Shown: positions 16,512-26,267, numbered from the stretch's first letter. The stretch: DNA of 64,000 nucleotides from Microbacterium sp. LCT-H2 (GCF_001866135.1 NZ_MODW01000002.1:186001-250000); one strand, 5' to 3'. Notes: generated from the letters alone by a model not told the origin. Numbers and translations: made by a program.

Positions 16512-18275
16512 TCACGAGCCGCACTGCAGGGTGTCGCGGGTCAGCTTCGGGGCGACGATCAACGGGGTGTGCTGCACCTCGGTGAGGCGCGCTCCGGCGC
16601 CGTCGCCCTGGAACTCCACCGTGATCGTGGTGGAGGCGCCGGGGGCGAGGAGCACCTCGTGCTGCACGACGGAGCGACCGCCGATGGTCGTCGTCTGCAC
16701 GCCCTCCTCCGTGCCGTCCCGGTCGATATGCGACGGCAGGGCACCGTCCGGACCGTAGACGGCGATCAGGGTGCGCACGCTGCCGGCCGGCACGCCGTAG
16801 ATGCCGTCCCCGGTGACGTACGGAGGCAGAGAAGTGGCGGCGTCGGCGGGGGCCGTGTTCGACCAGGTGACGCGCACCTGGGTCGTCGGCACCCCCGCGC
16901 AGGTCCCCACCGCCGTCGCGATCGAGGCGCGGGTGTAGTAGTCCATCTTCCCGCCGGTCCCGTCGTTGATCAGGACGCCGACCACCGCGGCGTCCTCATC
17001 GTCCTGCGGCATGGCGCCGCCGAGCGCGCTGGCGGCGAGGAGCGACTCCTCCGACTCGTGCGCGCTCCAGATCCGGATGCGGCCTTCGCCGGCGGCGTCG
17101 GCGAGAGCACGGACGAGGGCCTGCGGCTCCGCGTGGGACAGAGCGGCCGAGAACAGCCCGCCGGCGGCCTGGGCGAAGATCGCGTCCTGAGCCGCGGGAT
17201 CGGGGATCGCCGCGTAGATCTCCGAGAGGAGCAGGTCGGTCACGGTGTCCGCAGTCGCCGTGAAGGGCCCGAAGGAGAGATCCCCGGTGGCTCGCATGAG
17301 GTGTGCGGCGACCACGGCGTCCACCGCGATCACCCCGTCGACCTTCCCCCCGTAGCGTCCCTCCCATCGGGCGGCGATGGTCTGCCCCGCTTCACGGAAG
17401 TCGGGGATGCTGGTGATGTTCTGCAGATAGCGGCCGGGGCGGTCCTCGAAGAGCGCGACGGTGCTGTCGCTGAGGGGCAGCGCCGTGTCCAGCGGGGGGA
17501 AGTCGCGCGTCGACGCCTGCCGTTGCAGCGTGACCTTGCCGTTCTCCGCGCGCAGGAGCGCGATCGAGCCGATGATGCCGCCCGATGACCGCAGCTCTGC
17601 GTTGTTCTGCATCGCGAGAACGTACGTGCGCGGGCCCTCGCCGCCGAGCATGGTCGGCAGCAGGACGGAGGCGCCGTGCAGTGCGCCGACCGCCGTGGCG
17701 GCCTGGGTGACGGCGCCGCGCATCTCCCGCACCGCGTCAGCGAGCGGCGGAAGGGTGGCGTCGGCGTCGATGCGGCGGGCCCGCTCCTCCGCCACGGTCA
17801 ATGCCGCGCTCGCAGTGGCGAGCGGCTTCTCGGCGGCGGCGAAGGGGGCGAGGTCGATCGCCCCGCCTGCGAAGCCGAGGCTCGTGAGGTCGACGTCGTC
17901 GGCGACGTCGAGCAGCGGACCGAGGGCTTCCGTGGAGACGTCGTCGGCGATCTCGGCGACCTCGCTCACCGCGCGGAAGTTCGGGCCGATCCAGGGCAGC
18001 ACAGCGAACGCCTGCCAGATCGGGTCTCCCGTCAGCGATCGGGCCGACTCCGCGTTGCGCGAGATGCGGGCGGCGACCGGGGCTGCGCCATCGAGATCGC
18101 CCTCGGCGATGGACTGCTTGAGCTGACTGGTCGCTTTCGAGATCTGCTGGAGGTTGTCGACCGCGCCGATGCCGCGCACCGTGACCCAGCCCAGCGCGAG
18201 GACGAGGAACACGAGGACGAGGCCGACGGTCCACCCGACCCATCGGCGGCGGACGGGAAGGCGACCATCGCTCAC
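16512..18275 (-). CDS. DUF4012-domain membrane protein
   Basis: 587 residues from GTG 18275. A short basic N-terminus (RLPVRRRWVGW) leads into one membrane helix (about 14-36), and the rest is extracytoplasmic. The DUF4012 region carries its conserved core YVLAMQNNAELRSSGGIIGS near 250-270 and the Gly/Asp pattern GGKVDGVIAVDAVV farther on. DUF4012 proteins occur in exopolysaccharide and wall-polymer clusters of actinobacteria, but their biochemical role is not settled. Here the gene sits beside an LCP ligase and a GT4, which supports a role in surface polymer assembly. The GTG was chosen because upstream codons look non-coding and the helix then starts at the expected distance. Confidence 0.82.
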   Translation of the reverse strand: MSDGRLPVRRRWVGWTVGLVLVFLVLALGWVTVRGIGAVDNLQQISKATSQLKQSIAEGDLDGAAPVAARISRNAESARSLTGDPIWQAFAVLPWIGPNFRAVSEVAEIADDVSTEALGPLLDVADDVDLTSLGFAGGAIDLAPFAAAEKPLATASAALTVAEERARRIDADATLPPLADAVREMRGAVTQAATAVGALHGASVLLPTMLGGEGPRTYVLAMQNNAELRSSGGIIGSIALLRAENGKVTLQRQASTRDFPPLDTALPLSDSTVALFEDRPGRYLQNITSIPDFREAGQTIAARWEGRYGGKVDGVIAVDAVVAAHLMRATGDLSFGPFTATADTVTDLLLSEIYAAIPDPAAQDAIFAQAAGGLFSAALSHAEPQALVRALADAAGEGRIRIWSAHESEESLLAASALGGAMPQDDEDAAVVGVLINDGTGGKMDYYTRASIATAVGTCAGVPTTQVRVTWSNTAPADAATSLPPYVTGDGIYGVPAGSVRTLIAVYGPDGALPSHIDRDGTEEGVQTTTIGGRSVVQHEVLLAPGASTTITVEFQGDGAGARLTEVQHTPLIVAPKLTRDTLQCGS

Positions 18276-18385
18276 CCTGGCATTCAAGCACGGCGACGCT
18301 GCCTGCCGCGCTCCCGATGCTGTGGGAACGCTGAGTAGCGGTGTGGACGGGTGATGCGCTCCCGGGGTCGTCGGCGTCCCGCGGT

Positions 18386-18391
18386 TAGCCT
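18386..18391 (+). promoter_or_regulatory. -10 box of the GT4 gene
   Basis: TAGCCT, 6 nt, then ATG 18398. The rest of 18276-18397, between divergent genes, shows no clear operator. Confidence 0.6.
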
Positions 18392-18397
18392 GATCGC

Positions 18398-19471
18398 ATG
18401 GGTGCTCGACTGCGTGTTGTTCTGGATCAGCTCGTCCATGTCGTCGACCCCGATCAGGCGGCGGCATCACGGGATCTCGCCGCCGGGCTCGTCCAGACGG
18501 CCCCGCCGAACTGCACGGTCGACGCGATCGTGCCGTCGGGGGTGGACGTCGACCTGCGCGGTATCGGAGAGGTGCGCACCCTGGCGGTCGGACGCCGTGA
18601 GCTCGCCGCGTCCTGGCAGCTCGGTATCGCCCCGGGAGTCGGCGGCGGCCTCATCCACGCACCCACGCTGCTCGCTCCGCTGGTGCGTCATGACCGCGTG
18701 CACGACAACGACCAGACGACCGTCACCCTGTGGGATCTGCGGGCCTGGGAGGCGCCGTCCCACCTGTCCAGGGGCGCCGTCGCCTGGCAACGCGGGATGC
18801 TCCGCCGTGCCGTGAAGCACGCGGACGCCGTGGTCGTCCCCTCGCATTCCATGGCGCAGCGGCTGTCCGGCCTCGTGAAGCTCGGCGACCGCATCCGCGT
18901 CATCGCGGGCGCTCCGCCCCAGGGTCTCGTCCTCCCGGAGGACGCCACGTCGCGCCGCGACACACTCGGCCTGCCGTCGGAGTACCTCGTCCTGTCCGGC
19001 CCGCAGGACACCCTGGCCGCCGGGTTCCGCGGGGCGGTCGCGGCCGGTCTCGACGCCGTGGTGATCGGGGCGGCGGAAGGCGCGGAACCGCGCATCGCCG
19101 AGATCGCCGCCGCTGCCGGACTGCCCGAGCGTCGCGCGCACATCCGAGGGTCCCTCGAGGTGTCGGACCGCGCCGCCGTCGTCGCCGGGGCCCGCGTCTT
19201 CGTCTCCACCGACGCCGTCACCGGATGGCCCTGGCGCGCCGTGGAAGCGATGTCGCTGGGTGTCCCCGTGGTGGCCGTGGAGTCCGGGTGTCATCACGAC
19301 GTCCTCGCCGACGGGGGAGCGGTGGTCGCCGAAGAGGCACTGCCGGAGGCGATCGAGGACGCGGCGGGCGCCGGAAGGGAGCGCCTGCGCGTGCTCGCCG
19401 CCGACCGGTCGCGGGCCTTCTCCTGGGCGAGCGCCGCGGAGCGGGTGTGGAGTCTGCACGCAGACCTCTGA
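18398..19471 (+). CDS. Glycosyltransferase, GT-B fold (family 4-like)
   Basis: 357 residues. The N-domain is short; the C-domain is clearer. The middle has DAVVVPSHSMAQRL (about 145-158) and VIAGAPPQGL, typical of the linker and phosphate loop of GT4 enzymes. The donor-site region is VFVSTDAVTGWPWRAVEAMSLGVPVVAVESG (about 267-297, E-x7-E-like). No signal peptide or helix is seen, so it is a cytosolic, membrane-face enzyme. It is probably retaining. The same family appears in mannosyl- and rhamnosyl-transfer of wall glycans. Donor and acceptor are unknown. Confidence 0.8.
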   Translation: MGARLRVVLDQLVHVVDPDQAAASRDLAAGLVQTAPPNCTVDAIVPSGVDVDLRGIGEVRTLAVGRRELAASWQLGIAPGVGGGLIHAPTLLAPLVRHDRVHDNDQTTVTLWDLRAWEAPSHLSRGAVAWQRGMLRRAVKHADAVVVPSHSMAQRLSGLVKLGDRIRVIAGAPPQGLVLPEDATSRRDTLGLPSEYLVLSGPQDTLAAGFRGAVAAGLDAVVIGAAEGAEPRIAEIAAAAGLPERRAHIRGSLEVSDRAAVVAGARVFVSTDAVTGWPWRAVEAMSLGVPVVAVESGCHHDVLADGGAVVAEEALPEAIEDAAGAGRERLRVLAADRSRAFSWASAAERVWSLHADL

Positions 19472-19572
19472 GCACCTGAACGCCAGCTTCGCATCCACGC
19501 GACACGCCGGGAGCTGATCGCGTTTCCGTGGCAACAGTGGCATCATCCCGCAACTTCCGTCACACTGGTCAC

Positions 19573-22500
19573 ATGTCTCGACGTGCCCCACGCTCTCGAA
19601 ACACCACGAAGGTCACCCGCCTTCTCACCTGTTTCCTCGCTGCCTCCGCTCTGGTGATCGGCACGGTGGTCCCCGCCACCGCCGCCTCCGCCGCGACCTC
19701 GGTCGCACCGACCATCGCGCGCACCGCCGTCGATCCCGCGCAGACGGGGCTGGCCAAGACGTCCCTCGTCGGGTTCACCCCCGGCAACATCATCAGCGAC
19801 GCCACCTTCACGAACTCGGGCACCATGACCGAGGCGCAGATTCAGACCTTCTTCAACAGCAAGGTCTCGCGGTGCCTCGGTGGGCGTGATGAGAACAACG
19901 AGGCGATCGTGTGCCTCAAGGACTTCCGGATGGATACCGTCACCCGTCCCGGTGACCAGTACTGCAGCGGATACTCGGGCGCGGCGAACGAGTCGGCAGC
20001 GCGCATCATCTACCGCGTGGCTCAGGCCTGCGACATCAACCCCCAGGTTCTCATCGTCATGCTCCAGAAGGAGCAGGGGCTCGTGACCCACACCTGGCCG
20101 AGCGCCTGGCGGTACCGCATCGCACTCGGGCAGGGCTGCCCGGACACGGCGCCGTGCGATCCGAACTACATCGGGTTCTTCCACCAGATCTACGGCGCGG
20201 CGCGCCAGATGCAGATCTACATGGAAGGCAAGTGGTTCCAGTGGTACGCGCCGGGACGGACGTGGAACATCCTCTGGCATCCGAACTCCTCGTGCGGCTC
20301 GGCGCCTGTCCGGATCGCGAACAAGGCGACCTCGGCGCTCTACTACTACACCCCCTACCAGCCGAACTCGGCGGCGCTCAAGGCGGGTTACGGCAGCGGA
20401 AACAGCTGCTCGTCCTACGGCAACCGGAACTTCTACAACTACTTCACAGATTGGTTCGGATCCACGCAGGCCGTGGATCCCCTGTTCGCGATCAATCAGC
20501 TCTACACGAAGCTCGGCGGCGCCGGTGGGGTCTTGGGTGCGGCCGGTGCCAAGCCGTCCTGCACGGCTTCGACGACCCGGTGTACCTGGAACTATGCGAA
20601 GGGGCTCATCACCTGGACGCGTGCTCTCGGAGCGCTGACGGTGTACGGCGACGTCTACACCGCGTATGCCGCCCAGGGCGGTCTCGGTGGCAAGCTCGGC
20701 TATCCGGCCGTGACTCCCAAGGCGGTCACGGATCCGAACGGGAACGGCATCTCCCAGCAGTTCGACAAGGGATGGATCCATTCCTCGAGCAAGGGGACGT
20801 TCGCGTCGTCGTCGACGGTCATGACGGCTTACAGTGCGGCCGGATGGTTGCGCGGCACCCTCGGCTGGCCGACGGGTGCGGAAAGCTGTGCGTCGGGACG
20901 ATGCCTGCAGACCTTCGCCGGCGGAGTGATCCGGTACGACACCGGGAAGCCTGCCTACGTCGTTCCACCCGTCGATGACTCGAACATCCTCACCGTCTAC
21001 ACCGCGCAAGGCGGATCGACGGGCGCGCTGGGTTACGCCGCGGCGGCCACGCAGACCGTGGTCGATCCGAATGGCAACGGCACGGCGCAGCGCTTCGATG
21101 GGGGGTGGATCCATTCCTCCGCAGCCGGGACATTCGCCTCGTCGACGACGATCATGACGGCGTACAGCAAGGCTGGCTGGGTCCGTGGCTCATTCGGCTG
21201 GCCCACGGGGCCGGAGAAGTGCTCGGGGGACGTCTGCACGCAGCCGTTCCAGCGTGGCGCGCTGCAGTACACGAAGGGTGGGGCGGCAGGCCCCGCGGCG
21301 AGCGTCACCAACTCCGCGATCAAGACGGTGTACGACGCCACCGGCGGCGTGAACGGCCCGCTGGGGTACCCGCTGAAGTCGGTCCAGACGGTGACGGACA
21401 AGAACGGCAACGGATTCGCTCAGCAGTTCGCAGGTGGGTGGATTCACTCGAGTGCTCGGGGGACCTTTGCCAGCTCGACGGCGATCATGTCGCTGTACTC
21501 GGCCGCAGGGTGGATCCGCGGAAACCTGGGTTGGCCCACCGGGGCGGAGAGGTGCTCCGATCTCGGGTGCTCACAGACCTTCGCGAAGGGTACCCTGACG
21601 GTCCCGAGCGCTGGTTCGGACGGGGCCAAGGTGACCGCGGCGATCCGTGGTCTGCACGACGCCATCGGCGGCGCGACAGGGTGGATCGGGGCTCCTGTGG
21701 CTCTGGTGCAGCACGTCACGGACCCCCAGGGCAACGGCGACGCGCAGAAGTTCGCCAAGGGATGGATCCACTCGTCGGCGAAGGGGACCTTCTCGTCCTC
21801 GGCGACCGTCATGGCAGGGTACAGCGCGGCAGGGTGGCTGCGCGGACCGCTCGGGTGGCCCATCGCGGAGGAGAAGTCCGTGACGGACCCGAACGGCAAC
21901 GGGCTTGCCCAGCAGTTCGCCGGTGGATGGGTGCATTCCTCGGCGGCCGGATCGTTCGCTTCATCCTCGGCGATCATGTCGGCGTACAGCGCCGCGGGGT
22001 GGCTGCGCGGATCCCTCGGATGGCCGACCGGTGCGGAGACAGCCGTGACCGACAAGAACGGGAACGGTCTCTCGCAGAAGTTCGCCGGTGGCTGGATCCA
22101 CTCGTCTTCACACGGGTCCTTCTCATCCTCCGCAACGGTCATGAAGGCGTACAGCGCTGCCGGCTGGCTCCGCGGCCCGCTGGGCTGGCCGATCGGTCCG
22201 GAGACGTGCGTGAACGGTTCGTGCGGGCAACCGTTCATGGGTGGATCGATCCGTTATGAGTCGGGCTCGCCTGCGGTCGCGATCCTGACCAATCAGAACG
22301 CGGCGATCCAGAAGGCGTATCAGGCCGCCGGCGGTGCCGACGGACCGATGGGCCATCCACTGGCTGCGCTCCAGACTGTGACCGACAAGAACGGCAACGG
22401 CTTCGCCCAGAAGTTCACGGGTGGCTGGATCCACTCGTCCGCGGCGGGCACGTTCCCGTCGTCCACGGCGGTGATGGATGCCTACAGCGGCGCCGGCTGG

Positions 22501-22929
22501 CTCCGGGGCGCGCTCGGCTGGCCGGCGGGCGCGGAGACGTGCGCGGGGGACGTCTGCCAACAGGCTTTCGTCGGTGGCACCATCCGCCTCACGGGAACGA
22601 ACGACGACGTGTTCCTTACGAACAAGAACGCGGCGATCCAGAATCTCTATACATCCATGGGCGGTGCGAAGAGTTCGCTCGGCTACGCCTCGTCTCACCT
22701 GCAGGTCATCTCGGACCCCAACGGCAACGGCTTCGGGCAGGCCTTCACCGGCGGATGGATCCATTCTTCGGATCGCGGCACGTTCGCGACCTCCACGGCG
22801 ATGATGAAGCTCTACAGCGCTCGAGGATGGATTCGCGGAGACCTCGGATGGCCGACCGGCCCGGAGACCTGCACGGCGACCACCTGCACGCAGACCTTCG
22901 CGAACGGCACGCTGTCTTTCACCAGGTGA
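19573..22929 (+). CDS. Large secreted LGFP-repeat wall protein with N-terminal lysozyme-like domain
   Basis: 1118 residues from ATG 19573 (an in-frame GTG lies 45 nt upstream). The signal peptide is basic (MSRRAPRSRN) with a core ending in TAASA. Residues about 50-300 form a Cys-rich domain with LIVMLQKEQGLV, GCPDTAPCDPNYIGFF and ALYYYTPYQPNSAAL. This domain is often labelled hemagglutinin-like and may be a glycoside-hydrolase fold with the Glu of KEQG as a candidate catalytic residue (inference). Residues about 305-1118 are tandem LGFP units (LGYP/LGWPTG...), eight of them with GW(I/V)HSS. LGFP repeats in corynebacteria are thought to tether proteins to wall polysaccharide. It directly precedes the legionaminate operon. 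Confidence 0.82.
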   Translation: MSRRAPRSRNTTKVTRLLTCFLAASALVIGTVVPATAASAATSVAPTIARTAVDPAQTGLAKTSLVGFTPGNIISDATFTNSGTMTEAQIQTFFNSKVSRCLGGRDENNEAIVCLKDFRMDTVTRPGDQYCSGYSGAANESAARIIYRVAQACDINPQVLIVMLQKEQGLVTHTWPSAWRYRIALGQGCPDTAPCDPNYIGFFHQIYGAARQMQIYMEGKWFQWYAPGRTWNILWHPNSSCGSAPVRIANKATSALYYYTPYQPNSAALKAGYGSGNSCSSYGNRNFYNYFTDWFGSTQAVDPLFAINQLYTKLGGAGGVLGAAGAKPSCTASTTRCTWNYAKGLITWTRALGALTVYGDVYTAYAAQGGLGGKLGYPAVTPKAVTDPNGNGISQQFDKGWIHSSSKGTFASSSTVMTAYSAAGWLRGTLGWPTGAESCASGRCLQTFAGGVIRYDTGKPAYVVPPVDDSNILTVYTAQGGSTGALGYAAAATQTVVDPNGNGTAQRFDGGWIHSSAAGTFASSTTIMTAYSKAGWVRGSFGWPTGPEKCSGDVCTQPFQRGALQYTKGGAAGPAASVTNSAIKTVYDATGGVNGPLGYPLKSVQTVTDKNGNGFAQQFAGGWIHSSARGTFASSTAIMSLYSAAGWIRGNLGWPTGAERCSDLGCSQTFAKGTLTVPSAGSDGAKVTAAIRGLHDAIGGATGWIGAPVALVQHVTDPQGNGDAQKFAKGWIHSSAKGTFSSSATVMAGYSAAGWLRGPLGWPIAEEKSVTDPNGNGLAQQFAGGWVHSSAAGSFASSSAIMSAYSAAGWLRGSLGWPTGAETAVTDKNGNGLSQKFAGGWIHSSSHGSFSSSATVMKAYSAAGWLRGPLGWPIGPETCVNGSCGQPFMGGSIRYESGSPAVAILTNQNAAIQKAYQAAGGADGPMGHPLAALQTVTDKNGNGFAQKFTGGWIHSSAAGTFPSSTAVMDAYSGAGWLRGALGWPAGAETCAGDVCQQAFVGGTIRLTGTNDDVFLTNKNAAIQNLYTSMGGAKSSLGYASSHLQVISDPNGNGFGQAFTGGWIHSSDRGTFATSTAMMKLYSARGWIRGDLGWPTGPETCTATTCTQTFANGTLSFTR
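20490..22920 (+). repeat. Tandem LGFP protein repeats
   Basis: At protein level the pattern VTD(P/K)NGNG...F-x-GGWIHSS...GTFASS...MxAYSAAGWLRGxLGWPTG recurs eight times with 60-100 residue spacing. At DNA level the copies are clearly diverged in third positions, so this is an old duplication array rather than a recent satellite. Confidence 0.85.
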
Positions 22930-22945
22930 GGAGGAGGCGGTCCGA

Positions 22946-22951
22946 TAGACT
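22946..22951 (+). promoter_or_regulatory. -10 box of the legionaminate operon
   Basis: TAGACT, 6 nt, then ATG 22958 of legB. It lies in the 28-nt gap after the LGFP gene and is the only visible promoter before 31.2 kb. Confidence 0.6.
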
Positions 22952-22957
22952 GGCGAT

Positions 22958-23953
22958 ATGAAGGTACTGCTCACAGGAGCTGACGGATTCATCGGATCGC
23001 ACCTGGCGGAGCAGCTCGTCAGGGACGGACATGAGGTGCGGGCACTCGTCCTGTACAACTCGTTCGACTCGCGCGGATGGCTCGACGGGCTCACCCCCGA
23101 GGTGGCCGCGGAGATCGAGTTCCTTCCCGGTGATATCCGCGATCCGGCGCTAATGATGTCGGCGGTCCGGGACCGTGACGCGGTGCTCCACCTCGCCGCG
23201 CTCATCGCGATCCCGTACTCGTACGCGGCGCCGGACCTCTACGTCCAGACCAACATCCAGGGTACGCTCAATCTGCTCAACGCCGCGCGTGCCGCCGGCG
23301 TGAGCCGCTTCATCCACACGTCGACGAGCGAGGTCTACGGCACCGCACGGTACGTGCCGATGGATGAAGGCCATCCGTTGCAGGGCCAGTCGCCGTACTC
23401 GGCGTCCAAGATCGCCGCGGATCAGATGGTGAACGCGTACCACGCCTCCTTCGGGCTGCCTGCAGTGACCATCCGCCCCTTCAACACGTTCGGTCCGCGG
23501 CAGTCCGCCCGCGCGGTGATCCCCACGATCATCAGCCAACTCGCCGCGGGCAAGCGTGAAGTACAGCTCGGCGCACTGACCCCGACGAGGGACTTCACGT
23601 TCGTGCCCGACACGGTGTCCGGGTTCACAGCGGCGCTCACCACGACGGCGGCTGTCGGCGAGGTCGTCAACCTCGGCGTCGGGTTCGAAGTCTCCATCGG
23701 TGAGACTTTCGACCTCATCGCCGAGGTCATGGGCGTGGACGCGGTGGCTACGGAAGACCCGGCGCGCCTGCGTCCGGCGAACTCCGAGGTGGAGCGGTTG
23801 TTCTCGAACAACGCGAAGGCGAGGGAGCTCCTCGGCTGGACTCCGCACTACGACGGCACGGAGGGCTTCCGTGAAGGCCTGCGTGTGACGGCGGAGTGGT
23901 TCACCGACCCGGCGAATCTCGCTCGATACCGCACTGACGCCTACATCGTATGA
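22958..23953 (+). CDS. legB: NDP-N-acetylglucosamine 4,6-dehydratase (LegB-type)
   Basis: 331 residues, extended SDR. It shows the NAD motif TGADGFIGS (6-14), the TSTSEVYG strand (121-128) and the YSASK catalytic pair Tyr147/Lys151, with PFNTFGPRQ in the substrate region. The pattern is that of LegB-type dehydratases, which turn GDP- or UDP-GlcNAc into the 4-keto-6-deoxy sugar, the first committed step of legionaminic acid synthesis. The downstream neighbours are exactly the remaining enzymes of that route, which is the main reason for choosing LegB over a simple epimerase. Its stop overlaps the next start (ATGA). Confidence 0.88.
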   Translation: MKVLLTGADGFIGSHLAEQLVRDGHEVRALVLYNSFDSRGWLDGLTPEVAAEIEFLPGDIRDPALMMSAVRDRDAVLHLAALIAIPYSYAAPDLYVQTNIQGTLNLLNAARAAGVSRFIHTSTSEVYGTARYVPMDEGHPLQGQSPYSASKIAADQMVNAYHASFGLPAVTIRPFNTFGPRQSARAVIPTIISQLAAGKREVQLGALTPTRDFTFVPDTVSGFTAALTTTAAVGEVVNLGVGFEVSIGETFDLIAEVMGVDAVATEDPARLRPANSEVERLFSNNAKARELLGWTPHYDGTEGFREGLRVTAEWFTDPANLARYRTDAYIV

Positions 23954-25107
23954 GTGCCGCCACAGAGATCGTCCACCGGTTGCGCGAGGTCGTCGGCGAC
24001 GACGAATTCGTCGGTCTGCACATTCCCGACATCACCGATGTGGAGAAGCGGCGAGTGATGGAGTGCCTCGACTCGACCTACGTGTCCAGCGTGGGACGGT
24101 TCGTGGGAGAGTTCGAAGGCGCGGTCGCCGACTACACAGGGGCGGCGCACGGCATCGCCGTGTCCAACGGGACTTCAGCGCTGCAGGTCGCGCTGCAGCT
24201 GGCGGGCGTGCGTCGCGGAGACGACGTGCTCGTCCCGGCCTTGTCCTTCATCGCCACGGCCAACGCCGTCATGCATGCCGGTGGTCAGCCGTACTTCCTC
24301 GACAGCGACGAGGGAACGCTCGGACTTTCGGTCGAGGCGGTGGCGGCGGTGCTCCGCAGTGCGCGGACCAGCTCTGAGGGGCTTCTCAACCCCGTCACCG
24401 GCAATCGGATCGGCGCGATCGTTCCGATGCACACTCTCGGACATCCGATGCGCATCGGCGAGCTCGTCGCCCTGGCGGACGAGTACGGAGTGCCGGTCGT
24501 GGAGGACGCGGCGGAATCGCTGGGAAGCCGCGTCGGGGAGAAGCACACCGGCACGTTCGGTCGGCTGGGAATCTTGAGTTTCAACGGGAACAAGATCCTC
24601 ACCACAGGCGGCGGCGGGATGATCCTCACCGACGACGACGAGCTCGCCCACAGAGCGAAGCACCTCACCACGACGGCCAAGCAGCCGCACCGGTGGGAGT
24701 TCGAGCATGACGAGGTCGCTTTCAACTATCGGATGCCCAACCTCAACGCCGCCCTCGGCGTCGCTCAGCTCGAACGTCTCCCGGCTTTCGTCGATGCCAA
24801 GCGTCGGCTGGCCGCGCAGTACAGCGCGGTGTTCGCGGAGCTCGACGGCGTCACCTTCCTCGAGGAGCCACCCGGCACGAGCAGCAACTACTGGCTCTGC
24901 GCGATCCGCCTCGATGACGGGGCTGGAACCCGCGACGATGTGCTGGAGGCGACGAACGCTGCCGGGCTGCAGTGCCGTCCCTTCTGGAACCTGCTCCCGC
25001 ACCAGGCCCCCTACCGGAATCTGCCGCACGGTGGCTTCCCGGTGGCAGAGGCTCTGCACGCGAGTGTCGTCTGCATCCCCAGCTCCCCGGCACTGGCTGA
25101 CGCATGA
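23950..25107 (+). CDS. legC: PLP-dependent 4-keto-sugar aminotransferase (LegC-type)
   Basis: 385 residues, DegT/DnrJ/EryC1 family. The PLP lysine is K215 in SFNGNKILTTGGGG. NGTSALQVAL (73-82) binds the cofactor phosphate, and EDAAESLGS (185-193) holds the aspartate facing the PLP nitrogen. The extra N-terminal stretch with FVGLHIPDITDVEKRRVMEC matches the LegC subfamily, longer than PseC or ArnB. It installs the C4 amino group on the 4-keto-6-deoxy-GlcNAc nucleotide. It overlaps legB and legG by 4 bases on either side, so translation is coupled. Confidence 0.9.
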   Translation: MSAATEIVHRLREVVGDDEFVGLHIPDITDVEKRRVMECLDSTYVSSVGRFVGEFEGAVADYTGAAHGIAVSNGTSALQVALQLAGVRRGDDVLVPALSFIATANAVMHAGGQPYFLDSDEGTLGLSVEAVAAVLRSARTSSEGLLNPVTGNRIGAIVPMHTLGHPMRIGELVALADEYGVPVVEDAAESLGSRVGEKHTGTFGRLGILSFNGNKILTTGGGGMILTDDDELAHRAKHLTTTAKQPHRWEFEHDEVAFNYRMPNLNAALGVAQLERLPAFVDAKRRLAAQYSAVFAELDGVTFLEEPPGTSSNYWLCAIRLDDGAGTRDDVLEATNAAGLQCRPFWNLLPHQAPYRNLPHGGFPVAEALHASVVCIPSSPALADA

Positions 25108-26267
25108 GGAAGGTAGCCGTCCTGACCGGAACCCGCGCAGACTACGGGTTGTTGCGCGGACTGCTGCGGCAGATCGTCCAGGATCCTGAGCTGGAGTTGC
25201 AGCTCCTCGTCACGGGTACGCATCTCCGTGACGACTTCGGACGAACCGAGCGTGAGATCGAGAGAGATGGATTCCGGATCGCGGCCTCCGTGCCGATCTG
25301 GTCCGGAGACGACACCCGGGCCGCGGTGGCCGCCGACGTCGGCGCCGCACTGCCGGCGTTCGCCCAGGCGCTTACCGCGCTTGCACCGGACGTGCTGGTC
25401 GTCCTCGGCGACCGGTTGGAGGCCTTCGCCGCTGCCACGGCCGCGACGATCCTCTCGGTGCCGGTTGCCCACATCCACGGGGGCGAGGTGACCGAGGGAG
25501 CGATGGACGAGGCTCTCCGTCACTCCATCACGAAGATGTCGTACCTCCATTTCGCCTCGACCGAGGAGCATCGGCACCGGGTCATCCAACTGGGTGAGGA
25601 CCCGCAGCGCGTGTACTTCCTCGGAGCGCCGATCGTCGACGCGCTCGCCGGTATGGACCTGCAGTCGCCGTCGGACGTGGAGAAGGAGTTCGGGATCCGG
25701 CTGCCCCAGCCGACCGCCCTGGTCACCTTTCATCCGGCGGTGATGGATGTCGCGCCGCCGGACCAGCTCGTCGAGGAGCTGCTCGCGGGCCTCCTCGCGG
25801 TGGACGGGCTCCACATCGTGCTCACAGGTTCGAACTCGGACATCGGAACCTCCGATGTCCGCGCCCTCATCGCTGCGTTCGTCGCGGAGAACGGCGACCG
25901 CGTGGATTTCGTGGAATCGTTCGGCCAGCGCGGATACCTCAGCGCCATGGCGGCCGCCTCGGTGGTCGCCGGCAACTCCTCCAGCACGGTGCTCGAGGCC
26001 CCTGTTCTCGGGATCCCTTCGGTTCTGGTCGGCGATCGGCAGAAGGGACGCCCGCTGTCTCCGAGTACCGCCACGCCGGAGCCGCACAGGGAGGCCATCG
26101 CCGCCGCGCTCCGCTCCGCTCTGCAGGGCCGGTCCGGAGCGACGGAGGCGGCGATCTTCGGGCGTCCAGGATTCGCGCTGCGTGCGGCGGCGGTGCTGCG
26201 TGAGAGTGCACTCCCGCATCCGCCGCGAAAGACTTTCCATGACCTTCCGAAGGAGTCGACCTCATGA
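25104..26267 (+). CDS. legG: Hydrolysing NDP-sugar 2-epimerase (LegG/NeuC-type)
   Basis: 387 residues. The GT-B-like epimerase opens with VLTGTRADYGLL (7-18), the NeuC/LegG form of this site (other 2-epimerases have GTRPE). It also has VVLGDRLEAFAAA near 113-125, HIHGGEVTEGAMDE near 130-143, TFHPAV and GNSSSTVLEAP...GDRQKGR. Members invert C2 and release the nucleotide, giving 2,4-diacetamido-2,4,6-trideoxymannose here or ManNAc in the sialic acid route. The flanking LegB/LegC point to the diacetamido sugar. It overlaps both neighbours by 4 bases. Confidence 0.92.
   Translation: MRKVAVLTGTRADYGLLRGLLRQIVQDPELELQLLVTGTHLRDDFGRTEREIERDGFRIAASVPIWSGDDTRAAVAADVGAALPAFAQALTALAPDVLVVLGDRLEAFAAATAATILSVPVAHIHGGEVTEGAMDEALRHSITKMSYLHFASTEEHRHRVIQLGEDPQRVYFLGAPIVDALAGMDLQSPSDVEKEFGIRLPQPTALVTFHPAVMDVAPPDQLVEELLAGLLAVDGLHIVLTGSNSDIGTSDVRALIAAFVAENGDRVDFVESFGQRGYLSAMAAASVVAGNSSSTVLEAPVLGIPSVLVGDRQKGRPLSPSTATPEPHREAIAAALRSALQGRSGATEAAIFGRPGFALRAAAVLRESALPHPPRKTFHDLPKESTS

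Noticed and set aside
20490..22920. CRISPR-like or satellite repeat array
   Set aside because: The periodicity is at protein level with diverged DNA, inside one continuous reading frame with a signal peptide.
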